From an uncultured Eubacteriales bacterium (GTDB lineage: Bacteria > Bacillota > Clostridia > Oscillospirales > Oscillospiraceae), in assembly GCA_900546075.1 (NCBI GenBank), contig URBH01000084.1:1-6029 (forward strand): DNA of 6,029 bases. The letters run 5' to 3'. The stretch's first letter is position 1, and each line of letters opens with the position of its first letter. The notes under the pieces are model-generated. The model saw only the letters and a program-made list of their open reading frames with translations. It was not told the DNA's origin and did not search any database. The position numbers and the translations under genes were made by a program. Shown here one piece after another: positions 5,795 to 6,029 of the stretch.

Positions 5795-5822
5795 GAACGA
5801 AAGAGAGCAGAGGAATCCGGAC

Positions 5823-6029
5823 ATGAGGAAAAGACTGCTTGCGCTGCTTCTGGCGCTGGTGCTGATGCTCTCGATGCTCCAGACGGCATTTGCGCTCGAC
5901 GCGGCAGAAGCGCCGGACACGGAGCATCCCACGCAGGGCGAGACAGAGGAAATTGAGGAAGTCGAAGCGCCCGAGGAATTCAAGTCGTTCGAAGAGCCGG
6001 AAGATGCAGAGAAATTCGACGAGTCCGAA
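5823..6029 (+). CDS. Secreted acidic protein of unknown function, N-terminal part (cut by window edge)
   Basis: The gene starts at ATG 5823, with AGAGGA (5809-5814) 8 bases upstream, and stays open for 69 codons to the window end. Residues 1-24 form a classic Sec signal peptide: a basic start (MRKR), a leucine/alanine-rich core and an AFA signal-peptidase I site, with cleavage expected after Ala24. No lipobox cysteine follows, so it is not a lipoprotein. The next 45 residues are very acidic (20 Asp/Glu, only 2 Lys), probably disordered, and contain two loosely similar blocks, PEEFKSFEEP and AEKFDESE. Such a region often precedes a folded domain or a surface repeat region, which here would lie beyond the window. 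It is separated from the decarboxylase operon by a terminator and has its own promoter, so there is no sign of a shared role. I do not recognise a family. Confidence 0.8.
   Translation, partial: MRKRLLALLLALVLMLSMLQTAFALDAAEAPDTEHPTQGETEEIEEVEAPEEFKSFEEPEDAEKFDESE

Noticed and set aside
5756..5956. Plus-strand 66-residue frame starting at 5756
   Set aside because: It overlaps the secreted-protein gene in another frame, starts at the predicted transcription start and has no ribosome binding site.

Overview
The window looks like a piece of chromosome from a moderately GC-rich anaerobic Firmicute, probably a Clostridia member of the Oscillospiraceae/Ruminococcaceae kind. The support is the strong AGGAGG-type ribosome binding sites, AT-rich intergenic promoters of the sigma-A type next to GC-rich genes, and a sodium-pumping decarboxylase operon beside an ATP-type PEP carboxykinase. 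This taxonomic guess is an inference; no rRNA or other marker is present.

Layout. Positions 1-638 (minus strand) hold the N-terminal 212 codons of ATP-dependent phosphoenolpyruvate carboxykinase (pckA), cut by the window edge. Its promoter (732-760) carries an 11-bp palindrome on the -10 box. Next, 780-1844 (minus) encodes a membrane acyltransferase of the acyltransferase-3 family with its own promoter. A divergent intergenic region (1845-2175) carries that promoter and the promoter and roughly 140-nt leader of a plus-strand operon. The operon runs 2176-5567 and has four tightly packed genes (gaps of 12, 2 and 12 bp): the carboxyltransferase subunit (oadA, without a biotin domain), a small one-helix membrane subunit (OadG/MmdD-like), a free-standing biotin carrier protein, and the sodium-translocating membrane subunit (oadB). 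A strong intrinsic terminator (5582-5611) closes it. After a 255-bp intergenic region with a new promoter, 5823-6029 is the start of an acidic secreted protein that runs off the right edge.

How the genes fit together. The operon encodes an apparently complete membrane decarboxylase. OadA removes the carboxyl group from oxaloacetate and transfers it to biotin on the carrier protein. OadB decarboxylates the carboxybiotin and exports Na+, and the small subunit is expected to hold the complex together. PEP carboxykinase makes or uses oxaloacetate. If it runs in the carboxylating direction, the two systems together would turn PEP into pyruvate while gaining one ATP and a sodium gradient. This link is inferred from gene proximity.

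Nothing in the window is clearly a previously undescribed system. The points most worth a second look are the four-part split architecture of the decarboxylase, the possible PEPCK-decarboxylase energy-conserving bypass, the operator-like palindrome on the pckA promoter, and the unidentified acidic secreted protein. No tRNA, rRNA, CRISPR array, insertion sequence or phage gene was seen.
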